The position numbers and the translations under genes were made by a program. The notes beneath the pieces are model-generated. The model had not been told where the DNA came from, ran no database searches, and saw nothing but the letters and a program-made list of their open reading frames with translations. From Atopostipes sp964624875 (GTDB lineage: Bacteria; Bacillota; Bacilli; Lactobacillales; Carnobacteriaceae_A): a stretch of DNA of 15,895 bases. Positions 1 through 6,290 of this stretch are shown in pieces. How positions within the stretch are numbered: the stretch's first letter is position 1; each line of letters starts with the position of its first letter. The DNA is taken from positions 1 to 15,895 of the forward strand of contig CAZUZA010000032.1 of the NCBI GenBank assembly GCA_964624875.1, read 5' to 3'.

Positions 1-188
1 AAACCTGCATGCGAAGGCTCATGACCACTTCCACCACCACTAACAAGACCAACCTTGCCGTTTTTATCTAGTTTCCTGTGAATAACCATTGTGTCTGGAA
101 TTCTTTCCACTAACGAATCATATGCGAAGGCTAAACCATCCAACATTTCGTCTACAACTTGATCTGGGTTGTTGATAATTTTTTTCAT
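1..188 (-). CDS. dhaK: Dihydroxyacetone kinase subunit DhaK (5' part only)
   Basis: Only the first 62 codons are inside the window; the gene runs off the left edge. DhaK binds dihydroxyacetone covalently and, with DhaL and a PTS-linked DhaM, phosphorylates it to dihydroxyacetone phosphate in the cytoplasm. The fragment starts MKKIINNPDQVVDEML and reaches the family signature GLVSGGGSGHEPSHAG at residues 47-62. The histidine of that GSGH motif is residue 56, the same number as the conserved active-site-region His of E. coli DhaK. The later substrate-binding His lies outside. The ATG at 188-186 is preceded by an AAAGGGG ribosome binding site. It is divergent from rpsF and has its own promoter with a cre site. 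A DhaK-like regulator such as DhaQ cannot be excluded from this fragment. Confidence 0.88.
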   Translation of the reverse strand, partial: MKKIINNPDQVVDEMLDGLAFAYDSLVERIPDTMVIHRKLDKNGKVGLVSGGGSGHEPSHAG

Positions 189-240
189 CTTCTGTACCCC
201 TTTTTTCTCATAGTCATTTTACAACGGTCTTACACCTATT

Positions 241-269
241 ATTTTAACGATTTCACCCTGCAAACGCAA
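241..269 (-). promoter_or_regulatory. Predicted dhaK promoter
   Basis: On the minus strand a -35 TTGCGT (269-264) and a -10 TAAAAT (246-241) are separated by exactly 17 bp, about 55 bp upstream of the dhaK start. The -35 is weak (TTG plus three mismatches), which would suit an activated or repressed gene. Inference from consensus only. Confidence 0.5.
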
Positions 270-272
270 TCA
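259..272 (+). promoter_or_regulatory. Predicted cre (CcpA) site over the dhaK promoter
   Basis: TGCAAACGCAATCA fits the Firmicutes catabolite-responsive element core TGNAANCGNWWNCA at every defined position; of the wider consensus only the outer 5' W differs (C). It covers the -35 of the predicted dhaK promoter, the expected place for CcpA repression of a glycerol/dihydroxyacetone catabolic gene when glucose is present. CcpA itself is not in the window. Confidence 0.6.
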
Positions 273-357
273 TATCGAATGTTTCGATGAAGTATGATCC
301 ATAAAAGAGATCAAATTGTATTTAAAACAAAAAACTTCAGTAAAAGTCATACAAACA

Positions 358-386
358 TTGCGTTTATAATAGTTTCGTGGTATGAT
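358..386 (+). promoter_or_regulatory. Predicted rpsF operon promoter
   Basis: A -35 TTGCGT (358-363), a 17-bp spacer and a -10 TATGAT (381-386) preceded by an extended -10 TGG. Transcription would begin near 393, giving a leader of about 78 nt. Another TATAAT at 365-370 lacks a -35. Confidence 0.6.
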
Positions 387-392
387 AGTCCG

Positions 393-470
393 AGTGAGTA
401 ATATTAATTTATTACTCTCCTTGCTCTTTTGAAATGAAGAGCCACAAAGACCAAAAGGAGGTGCAATACG
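393..470 (+). promoter_or_regulatory. rpsF leader with two hairpins
   Basis: The predicted leader holds two perfect inverted repeats: GAGTAATA/TATTACTC (396-403 and 410-417, 6-nt loop) and GCTCTT/AAGAGC (423-428 and 437-442, 8-nt loop). They are followed by a very strong ribosome binding site, AAAAGGAGGTG, at 453-463. Many bacteria have an S6:S18-binding leader at this position that autoregulates the operon. I see the stems and a CCG at 390-392, but I cannot fit the published motif with certainty. Confidence 0.35.
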
Positions 471-776
471 ATGACAGCTAAATATGAGATTTTATACATT
501 ATTCGTCCGGATATTGGTGATGAAGCAAAACAACAACTTGTTGAGCGTTTCAATGCTATCTTAACAGACAACGGTGCAGAAATTACAAAATCTGAATACT
601 GGGCAAAAAATCGTAAGTTTGCATATGAAATTGAGGATTATACTGAAGGAGATTACTACATCGTAAACTTCTCAGCTTCAAATTCTGACGCGAACAACGA
701 ATTTGACCGTCTAGCATTAATTAACGACAACATTTTACGTCACATGGTTGTACGTTTAGATCACTTAGAAGACTAA
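471..776 (+). CDS. rpsF: 30S ribosomal protein S6
   Basis: A 101-residue protein of the usual S6 length. It begins MTAKYEILYIIRPDIGDEAK, and has the typical central KNRKFAYEIEDYTEGDYYIVNF and ends HMVVRLDHLED. S6 is a small-subunit protein that pairs with S18 on 16S rRNA in the platform of the 30S subunit. The start is set by AAAAGGAGGTG seven nucleotides upstream. It is the first gene of an rpsF-ssb-rpsR operon, the standard arrangement. No secondary promoter is obvious before ssb, but a parS site lies in the 47-bp gap between the two genes. Confidence 0.98.
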   Translation: MTAKYEILYIIRPDIGDEAKQQLVERFNAILTDNGAEITKSEYWAKNRKFAYEIEDYTEGDYYIVNFSASNSDANNEFDRLALINDNILRHMVVRLDHLED

Positions 777-788
777 GAAGCAGATAAA

Positions 789-804
789 TGTTTCACGTGA
801 AACA
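789..804 (+). promoter_or_regulatory. parS site 1 (ParB binding)
   Basis: TGTTTCACGTGAAACA is a perfect 16-bp palindrome that fits the Firmicutes parS consensus TGTTNCACGTGAAACA; the symmetry extends to 18 bp (788-805). ParB (Spo0J/Noc family) binds here and spreads, loading condensin and segregating the origin region. It lies between rpsF and the true ssb start. Confidence 0.93.
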
Positions 805-823
805 TTTTGAAAGGAGCTTTAGA

Positions 824-1411
824 TTGATTAACAATACTACATTAGTTGGAAGACTTACTAAAAACCCAGAACTAAGATATACAGGTACTGGAGTTGCAGT
901 TGTTTCATTCACAATGGCAGTCGAGAGAAATTACACGAATGCTCAAGGTGAGAGACAAACAGACTTTATTAACTGTGTTGCTTGGAGAGGTACTGCTGAG
1001 ACTTTAGCAAATTTTGCTGTAAAAGGTTCTCTAGTAGGTGTTATAGGAAGTATTCAAACTAGAAATTACCAGAATAATGAAGGTCGCACGATTTATATAA
1101 CTGAAATTGTTGTTGATAATTTCCAAATGCTTGAACCAAAATCTGTTACTGATAACAGACGTAGTCAATCAGGTGGTAGTAATCAACAAGGTAATTATTC
1201 AAACAATAGTTATGGAGCCAATAACTCTAATAACAATAGTAATAGCAATAATTACTCAAATAATAATCAATCGGATAATAACCAATCCCAACAGTCTAAT
1301 AAAAGTTCAAACGACAATCCATTCGCGAACATTGACTTCGGAAACAACGAAGACCCGTTCGCTTCAAATGATGATGTCACAGACATCTCAGATGATGATT
1401 TACCGTTTTGA
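824..1411 (+). CDS. ssb: Single-stranded DNA-binding protein
   Basis: SSB coats single-stranded DNA during replication, repair and recombination and recruits partners through its acidic tail. From the TTG at 824 the protein is 195 residues: INNTTLVGRLTKNPELRYT opens the OB fold (residues about 1-105). An Asn/Ser/Gln/Gly-rich flexible linker (about 110-165) follows, and it ends in the partner-binding tip DDDLPF. The start is TTG because GAAAGGAG (809-816) sits 7 nt before it and the sequence then aligns with the family. An in-frame ATG at 788 adds 12 residues encoded by parS and has no ribosome binding site. It is the middle gene of the rpsF operon. Confidence 0.96.
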   Translation: MINNTTLVGRLTKNPELRYTGTGVAVVSFTMAVERNYTNAQGERQTDFINCVAWRGTAETLANFAVKGSLVGVIGSIQTRNYQNNEGRTIYITEIVVDNFQMLEPKSVTDNRRSQSGGSNQQGNYSNNSYGANNSNNNSNSNNYSNNNQSDNNQSQQSNKSSNDNPFANIDFGNNEDPFASNDDVTDISDDDLPF

Positions 1412-1438
1412 TTCATGAAATAAAAGGAGGAATATAGT

Positions 1439-1672
1439 ATGGCAGGACGTCGCGGTGGACGCAGAAGAAGAAAAGTAGATTTCTTCGCAGCAAACCACAT
1501 TGAGTACATTGATTATAAAGACGTTGATTTATTAAGCCGTTTCGTTTCAGACCGTGGTAAAATTTTACCTCGTCGTGTAACTGGAACGTATGCTAAAAAC
1601 CAACGTAAAGTTGCTAAAGCAATTAAAAGAGCTCGCGTTATGGGCTTATTACCATTCGTTAGTGAAGAATAG
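1439..1672 (+). CDS. rpsR: 30S ribosomal protein S18
   Basis: A 77-residue basic protein. Its N-terminal stretch GRRGGRRRRKVDFFAANHIE and the core DVDLLSRFVSDRGKILPRR, then TGTYAKNQRKVAKAIKRARV, are diagnostic of S18. S18 binds 16S rRNA together with S6, which fits its place in the same operon. The start is fixed by AAAGGAGG at 1423-1430, 8 nt upstream of the ATG. The gap from ssb is 27 bp, so the genes are probably cotranscribed, and the operon ends at the hairpin that follows. Confidence 0.98.
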   Translation: MAGRRGGRRRRKVDFFAANHIEYIDYKDVDLLSRFVSDRGKILPRRVTGTYAKNQRKVAKAIKRARVMGLLPFVSEE

Positions 1673-1693
1673 TAATTTAAACATTTAAATGAT

Positions 1694-1728
1694 AAGAGAT
1701 CAGATTTAAGTATCTGGTCTCTTTTTTT
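1694..1728 (+). terminator. Terminator of the rpsF-ssb-rpsR operon
   Basis: A 12-bp stem (AAGAGATCAGAT against ATCTGGTCTCTT, one T-G wobble) with a 6-nt loop, followed by seven T residues. This is a typical intrinsic terminator 21 bp after the rpsR stop. Confidence 0.93.
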
Positions 1729-1779
1729 ATGTTCTATTATAGGTGCGACCTGCTTTGTTTTGTTGAATAATAAGCAAAT

Positions 1780-1795
1780 TGTTCCACGTGGAACA
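1780..1795 (+). promoter_or_regulatory. parS site 2 (ParB binding)
   Basis: TGTTCCACGTGGAACA is perfectly palindromic, and the symmetry continues outward to 24 bp (1776-1799). It differs from the B. subtilis consensus TGTTCCACGTGAAACA by one base in the right arm. It lies just after the rpsR terminator, outside any gene. Confidence 0.88.
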
Positions 1796-2193
1796 ATTTT
1801 AGTATGGAAAAACATTATAAATAGCAGCTTTTAGTTATTTTCAGCATCTTTTTTGTATGTTTAAGCTAAAAACATCAAGTTTCGAGTAATTATCGTACAT
1901 TTGAACATTATTTGTGTGGAGCAGTCATTTCAAAATAAAACGAAGTGGAAGCTGCTTTTTAATTTATTTAATATTCTTTATCGAGTTAATGCATTTTACT
2001 TGTTCTAAGGAAAAGTCTTACTTATTAACTCTCTTCATTTTCATTTTCCTTCTGTTTCTACTATATATATGTCATTCTCTTTATGCTCCACATCAATTCA
2101 CTATATTTAAAAGACAATCTTTCCTTAATGACACCACGCTAATCAAAAAAACATATTGGAAGACTTGAAGCAAAGTCTGTCACAGGATTTGGG
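1796..2193 (+). other. Non-coding AT-rich stretch between parS 2 and the gdpP leader
   Basis: I find no gene I can support here. A hydrophobic open frame at 1914-2168 has no ribosome binding site. A weak two-part stem (AGCAG/CTGCT around CATTTC/GAAGTG, 1920-1956) followed by five T residues could be a terminator of an unseen short transcript, but I see no promoter for one. A small inverted repeat AGACTT/AAGTCT lies at 2161-2178. The rest shows no recognisable signal. Confidence 0.5.
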
Positions 2194-2237
2194 TAGATTA
2201 TTGAAAACCATTAAAAAACGATGGTTTTCAAAATCTA
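2194..2237 (+). repeat. Large hairpin upstream of gdpP
   Basis: A 17-bp inverted repeat with a single bulged A (2200): left arm 2194-2211, 9-nt loop, right arm 2221-2237. The inner 11 bp (TTGAAAACCAT/ATGGTTTTCAA) are perfect. No T-run follows on either strand, so it is not a standard terminator. It ends 33 bp before parS 3. The function is unknown; it could be a structured leader element, a DNA site or a relic of a mobile-element end. Confidence 0.75.
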
Positions 2238-2269
2238 TGTGTATCTATAACCAATAACGGACTGTAAAA

Positions 2270-2285
2270 TGTTCCACGTGAAACA
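2270..2285 (+). promoter_or_regulatory. parS site 3 (ParB binding)
   Basis: TGTTCCACGTGAAACA is identical to the B. subtilis parS consensus as I know it. It is nested inside a wider 7-bp inverted repeat, ACGGACT (2257-2263) and AGTCCGT (2299-2305), which is not exactly centred on parS. Confidence 0.95.
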
Positions 2286-2318
2286 TTATTGTCAGAAAAG
2301 TCCGTGTTACACTCAGAA

Positions 2319-2334
2319 TGTTCCACGTGGAACA
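2319..2334 (+). promoter_or_regulatory. parS site 4 (ParB binding)
   Basis: TGTTCCACGTGGAACA is the same perfect palindrome as parS 2. It starts 49 bp after parS 3 and ends 81 bp before the gdpP start. Confidence 0.9.
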
Positions 2335-2415
2335 ATTATGATATCTATTGTAGAAACATGGAAAAAGGTTTTCAAAAATGTTAGAATTATAGAAGAAAAT
2401 TTAAAAGGAGTACTT

Positions 2416-4398
2416 ATGAAACCTTCAAGAGATAAACAGTTATGGACGTCCTTAACAGAGAACTCTGTTAGAGGAAAGTTATGGACTATAATTGTCATTC
2501 AAATAGCCATAGTAATAATTGGTATGGTATTAAATATTGGCTTAGGTTTGTTGATATTGATCTTATGCGTAGGTATGAACTTTATTGTTTGGCAACTTTA
2601 CAATCAGTCTTCTGAAAAAATGGATGAATACATATCCAATTTAAGTTACCAAATTAAACGTGGTGAACAAGAAGCAATTATAAAGTTACCAATTGGTATC
2701 GTAATCTATAATGATGAACATGAGATCGAATGGTTAAGTCCATATTTACAAACATTTGTTAAAAACGATGATGAATTTATAATAGGTAAAAAAGTTAAAG
2801 ATGTGTTTCCTGAAATTGATGATCTTAATGATGAGTCAATCAATAATGAGATAATCGAATGGTCAGGAAAACATTATAAAGTAAAAGTTGATAATCCTTC
2901 GAATGTTCTATATTTAGAGAATATGTCTAATTATTATAAAATTAAAGAAGAGTTAGATGATAACCGTTCGGTACTAGGTTGGTTGTATTTAGATAACTAT
3001 GATGAAGTGACGAAGGGATTAGATGACCGAGCTTTATCCAACTTTAATAGTTTGATAACAACTTATCTATCAAATTGGACAAGGCAGCATAATATCTATT
3101 ATAAGAGAATAGCAAATGATCAGTATCTACTACTACTAAGATATAAAGAACTAGAACGTTTAGAAGAAGAGAAGTTTAATATTGTTAATAATATCCGAGA
3201 CTATACATCAAAGAGAAACTTACCTCTAACAATTAGTATTGGTTTGTCATATGGAGCAGCATCATTTGTAGACTTAGCAAGTCATGCACAAAAGGACTTA
3301 GACTTAGCATTAGGACGTGGTGGAGATCAAGCTATCGTTCGCGAATTCAAACAAGAGCCAAGATACTATGGGGGGACAACGAACCCTATGGAAAAGAGAA
3401 CACGCGTTCGCTCTCGAATGATTAGTGAGGCTTTACAAGAACAAGTTAAGCAGGCTCCGACAACTTATGTCATGGGTCATAATTATCCAGATATGGACTC
3501 AATTGGATCAGCACTAGGTATCGCAAGAATAGCTATGATGGTAAATCAAGATGTAAAAGTCGTTATCGATAAAAATAAAATCGGTAATGATATTAAGAAT
3601 CTTTTAGAAGAAGTTTATAAATTCCAGGAAACAGCGAAAAATATTGTTTCACCGGAGGAAGCTTATGAACAAATAACATCTGAAGATTTAATTGTATTGG
3701 TAGACCATCATAAATACTCAATGTCAGTTGCACCAAAGTTAAAAGAAAAGACTAAGAAAACAGTTATTATTGATCACCATAGACGTGGTGATGAATTTCC
3801 AGAAGATCCAATTCTTGTATATATCGAACCCTATGCATCGTCAGCTTCTGAATTGATTGCAGAGTTATTCGAATATGTATCAAGTGACGGCAATTCAATC
3901 AATCGTGTTGAGGCAACAGCTATGCTAGGCGGTATCATCGTTGATACGAACAATTTCAGCCTAAGAACAGGTTCTAGAACGTTCGATGCAGCAAGTTACC
4001 TACAATCGGTTGGGGCGAATACAACGACGATTCAGCGCATCCTAAAAGAAGATCCGGATAACTACATGAAACGAATGGAAATTATCCAGACATTTGATTT
4101 TGTAACGGAAGGGATGGCAGTTGCTCATGGTGAGGAAGACAAGCCTTACCGCCAAGTAATGGCTGCTCAAACTGCAGATACTATGTTATCAATGACGGAT
4201 GTTGAAGCAGCATTTGCGATTATACGAATCGATGATGAAACAATTGGAGTAAGTGCTCGAAGCCTAGGGAAGATTAACGTTCAACGTATCATGGAAAAAA
4301 TGGGTGGTGGCGGTCATTTAACGAATGCTGCGACTCAGGTTAAGGACAAGACGATTAAAGAGGTTAAAAAGCAATTAATTGAAGTTATCAATGAATAA
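2416..4398 (+). CDS. gdpP: Cyclic-di-AMP phosphodiesterase GdpP
   Basis: This membrane-bound enzyme hydrolyses c-di-AMP to pApA and so affects potassium and osmotic balance, wall stress and beta-lactam tolerance. The 660-residue length is typical. Visible parts are two membrane spans (about 22-41 and 43-61), a PAS region (about 90-170) and a degenerate GGDEF region (about 185-305). The DHH domain has HNYPDMDS at 355-362, VDHH at 429-432, IDHH at 452-455 and IIVDTN near 507-512; the DHHA1 end has MGGGGHLTNAA (629-639). All expected metal-ligand motifs look present. I chose the ATG at 2416 because AAAAGGAG (2403-2410) precedes it. The frame is open 49 codons further up to an ATG within parS 3, an unlikely start. 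rplI follows after 24 bp. Confidence 0.96.
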   Translation: MKPSRDKQLWTSLTENSVRGKLWTIIVIQIAIVIIGMVLNIGLGLLILILCVGMNFIVWQLYNQSSEKMDEYISNLSYQIKRGEQEAIIKLPIGIVIYNDEHEIEWLSPYLQTFVKNDDEFIIGKKVKDVFPEIDDLNDESINNEIIEWSGKHYKVKVDNPSNVLYLENMSNYYKIKEELDDNRSVLGWLYLDNYDEVTKGLDDRALSNFNSLITTYLSNWTRQHNIYYKRIANDQYLLLLRYKELERLEEEKFNIVNNIRDYTSKRNLPLTISIGLSYGAASFVDLASHAQKDLDLALGRGGDQAIVREFKQEPRYYGGTTNPMEKRTRVRSRMISEALQEQVKQAPTTYVMGHNYPDMDSIGSALGIARIAMMVNQDVKVVIDKNKIGNDIKNLLEEVYKFQETAKNIVSPEEAYEQITSEDLIVLVDHHKYSMSVAPKLKEKTKKTVIIDHHRRGDEFPEDPILVYIEPYASSASELIAELFEYVSSDGNSINRVEATAMLGGIIVDTNNFSLRTGSRTFDAASYLQSVGANTTTIQRILKEDPDNYMKRMEIIQTFDFVTEGMAVAHGEEDKPYRQVMAAQTADTMLSMTDVEAAFAIIRIDDETIGVSARSLGKINVQRIMEKMGGGGHLTNAATQVKDKTIKEVKKQLIEVINE

Positions 4399-4422
4399 AA
4401 TAAATTTTAAGGGGAGTATACA

Positions 4423-4710
4423 ATGGAAGTTATTTTATTAAAAGATGTAAAAGGTACTGGTAAAAAAGGTGAAATCCATGAGGTAGCAACTGGATACGCG
4501 CAAAACTACTTANNNNNNNNNNNNNNNNNNNNNNNNNNNNNNNNNNNNNNNNNNNNNNNNNNNNNNNNNNNNNNNNNNNNNNNNNNNNNNNNNNNNNNNN
4601 NNNNNNNNNNNNCGCCAATGCGTTCAGTTGGTACACAAACTGTTCAAATTAAATTACACAATAAAGTAACAGCAGCGTTAACAGTTCGTGCATTACAATT
4701 AGCTGAATAA
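4423..4710 (+). CDS. rplI: 50S ribosomal protein L9, interrupted by an assembly gap
   Basis: L9 is the elongated large-subunit protein that binds 23S rRNA near the L1 stalk. The first 30 residues (MEVILLKDVKGTGKKGEIHE, then VATGYAQNYL) and the last 31 or so (MRSVGTQTVQIKLHNKVTAA, then LTVRALQLAE) match the N-terminal rRNA-binding domain and the end of the C-terminal domain. Between them are 100 unknown bases. Family members are about 149 residues, so roughly 88 residues (about 265 bp) should be missing, and the 95-residue length is an artefact. The frame happens to stay open across the gap. The ribosome binding site AAGGGGAG is about 7 nt before the ATG. It is probably cotranscribed with gdpP. 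Confidence 0.95.
   Translation: MEVILLKDVKGTGKKGEIHEVATGYAQNYLXXXXXXXXXXXXXXXXXXXXXXXXXXXXXXXXXXPMRSVGTQTVQIKLHNKVTAALTVRALQLAE
4513..4612. other. 100-N assembly gap inside rplI
   Basis: Exactly 100 N bases, the usual placeholder for a scaffold gap of unknown size. From the family length of L9 the true missing segment is probably about 265 bp. It must be 1 more than a multiple of 3 if the gene is intact. Confidence 0.97.
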
Positions 4711-4728
4711 TATTTTTGAAATAAATAT

Positions 4729-4765
4729 ATACTCTCGTTCAATTAAAGCGAACGAGAGTATTTTT
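4729..4765 (+). terminator. Terminator after rplI
   Basis: A perfect 12-bp stem, ATACTCTCGTTC (4729-4740) against GAACGAGAGTAT (4750-4761), with a 9-nt loop and a T-run. It should end the gdpP-rplI transcript and separates dnaB from it. Confidence 0.94.
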
Positions 4766-4803
4766 AACTTTTTCGTTAATATGAATTAAATAGAACAGAT
4801 ATT

Positions 4804-4812
4804 TGGTACAAT
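4804..4812 (+). promoter_or_regulatory. Possible dnaB promoter (extended -10)
   Basis: TGGTACAAT is an extended -10 element (TGn plus TACAAT) 41 bp before the dnaB start and after the rplI terminator. I see no good -35 at 16-18 bp spacing. dnaB needs some promoter here because the terminator upstream is strong. Confidence 0.4.
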
Positions 4813-4853
4813 AAGAATTGGAAATAATGGTTCACAGGGAGAGGATGATGTAA

Positions 4854-6233
4854 TTGGCAATGCAAATACAAGGAGATCGAATGCCTCCTCACAATACAGA
4901 AGCAGAACAGTCCGTATTAGGATCTATCTTATTACGTCCGTCTGCATTAATAACAGCTATGGAATTTTTACAAACGAATGATTTTTATCGAAGAGCTCAC
5001 CAGTTAATATTCCAAGCAATGATAGATTTAAATGAGAAAAACGAAGAAATTGACGTTGTTACTGTAGCAAATATTCTAGAAACAAGTAAACAATTAGAAG
5101 ATGTTGGTGGAGCGCCTTACCTAGCGGATCTAGCTAATATCGTACCGACTGCAGCTAACGTTGAATACTATGCAAAGATTGTTGAAGAACGTTCACTATT
5201 ACGTCGTCTAATTCAAGCGTCACACGACATTATCTCTGAAACATATGAGGAATCAGATGAAGTTGCAACGATATTAGATGCAGCTGAACAAAAAATATTA
5301 GAAGTTTCGGAACGTAAAAACCGAAGTGGATTCGTTAAAATTAGTGATGTTTTAAAAACGAGCATTGAAGAAATTGATGATTTGTATAAAAACTCTGAGG
5401 AAATCACAGGACTCTCTTCAGGTTACCGTGCACTAGACTTAATGACAGCAGGCTTACATGAAGATGAATTGATTATATTAGCAGCTCGTCCAGGTGTTGG
5501 TAAGACGGCTTTTGCGTTGAATGTGGCTCAAAACATTGGGACTTCAACGGATGAGAACGTTGCGATTTTTAGTTTAGAGATGGGTGCAACTCAGTTAGTT
5601 AACCGTATGTTGTGTGCTGAAGGAACAATTAACGCAAACAACTTAAGAACAGGACAGTTAACTGAAGAAGAATTCGAAAAATTATTTGTTGCTATGGGAA
5701 GTTTGTCTAAGGCAAATATCTTTATTGATGATACACCAGGGATTCGTGTATCAGAAATCCGTTCTAAGGCGAGACGTCTACAGCAAGAGCGTGGTAGTAT
5801 TGGCTTAATTATTATAGATTATTTACAATTAATTGAAGGTTCTGGAAAAGAATCAAGACAACAAGAAGTATCTGAAATTTCACGTCAGCTTAAAAAGCTT
5901 GCGATGGAGTTAGAAGTTCCTGTTATCGCATTATCACAGCTTTCACGTAGTGTGGAACAACGTCAAGATAAGCGACCAATCTTAAGTGACTTACGTGAAT
6001 CAGGATCACTTGAGCAGGATGCGGATATTGTTGCTTTCTTATATCGTGAGGATTATTATCGTGCAGAAGAAGGCGAAGATGAAGACGAGCGAGAAGAAGA
6101 TAACGTGGTAGAAGTCTTGATTGAAAAGAACCGTTCCGGAGCCAGGGGATCGGTTAAACTACTCTTTATAAAAGAATACAATAAGTTTTCATCCTTAAGT
6201 TATTATCCAGAACACGAAATGCCAGGTGCATAA
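4854..6233 (+). CDS. dnaB: Replicative DNA helicase DnaB (DnaC of Bacillus)
   Basis: This hexameric 5'-3' helicase unwinds the replication fork and recruits primase. The 459 residues are the usual length. The N-terminal domain starts at PPHNTEAEQSVLGSILL (11-27). The RecA-like domain has the Walker A motif ARPGVGKTAFAL (211-222), Walker B LIIIDYLQL (318-326) and the conserved ALSQLSRSVEQR (359-370) and SDLRESGSLEQDAD (378-391). A very acidic stretch (404-417) precedes the arginine-finger segment EKNRSGARG (424-432). The start is TTG at 4854, 9 nt after GGGAGAGG; an ATG two codons later is an alternative. Firmicutes name this gene dnaC or dnaB. purA, which often follows it, is absent here. Confidence 0.97.
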   Translation: MAMQIQGDRMPPHNTEAEQSVLGSILLRPSALITAMEFLQTNDFYRRAHQLIFQAMIDLNEKNEEIDVVTVANILETSKQLEDVGGAPYLADLANIVPTAANVEYYAKIVEERSLLRRLIQASHDIISETYEESDEVATILDAAEQKILEVSERKNRSGFVKISDVLKTSIEEIDDLYKNSEEITGLSSGYRALDLMTAGLHEDELIILAARPGVGKTAFALNVAQNIGTSTDENVAIFSLEMGATQLVNRMLCAEGTINANNLRTGQLTEEEFEKLFVAMGSLSKANIFIDDTPGIRVSEIRSKARRLQQERGSIGLIIIDYLQLIEGSGKESRQQEVSEISRQLKKLAMELEVPVIALSQLSRSVEQRQDKRPILSDLRESGSLEQDADIVAFLYREDYYRAEEGEDEDEREEDNVVEVLIEKNRSGARGSVKLLFIKEYNKFSSLSYYPEHEMPGA

Positions 6234-6238
6234 AAAAG

Positions 6239-6282
6239 AACCGTTATTAAGTGAGTATGTAAACTCCTTAGTAACGGTTTTT
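6239..6282. terminator. Bidirectional terminator between dnaB and ytxH
   Basis: A stem built from AACCGTTATTAAG (6239-6251) and its partner ending GTAACGGTT (to 6279), with a T-G wobble and a small bulge. It has five T residues after it on the plus strand and, read the other way, six T residues on the minus strand. It fits both dnaB and the converging ytxG-ytxH pair. Confidence 0.88.
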
Positions 6283-6290
6283 AATATCTT

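Noticed and set aside
1107..1418. A 103-codon open frame overlapping ssb in another frame
   Set aside because: It is a by-product of the repetitive AAT-rich SSB linker; no ribosome binding site and an implausible Ile/Thr-rich protein.
1920..1960. A small RNA gene ending at the weak stem and T-run
   Set aside because: No promoter found and the stem is short and interrupted; not enough to call an RNA gene.
1914..2168. An 84-codon hydrophobic open frame (GTG start) between rpsR and gdpP
   Set aside because: No ribosome binding site before the GTG or the internal ATG, composition explained by AT-rich DNA (Phe, Leu, Ile, Tyr), no recognisable family, and the region is better explained as non-coding DNA among parS sites.
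4423..4710. rplI as a pseudogene or a naturally short L9
   Set aside because: Both ends are normal and in frame; the missing middle coincides exactly with an N run, so it is an assembly gap.
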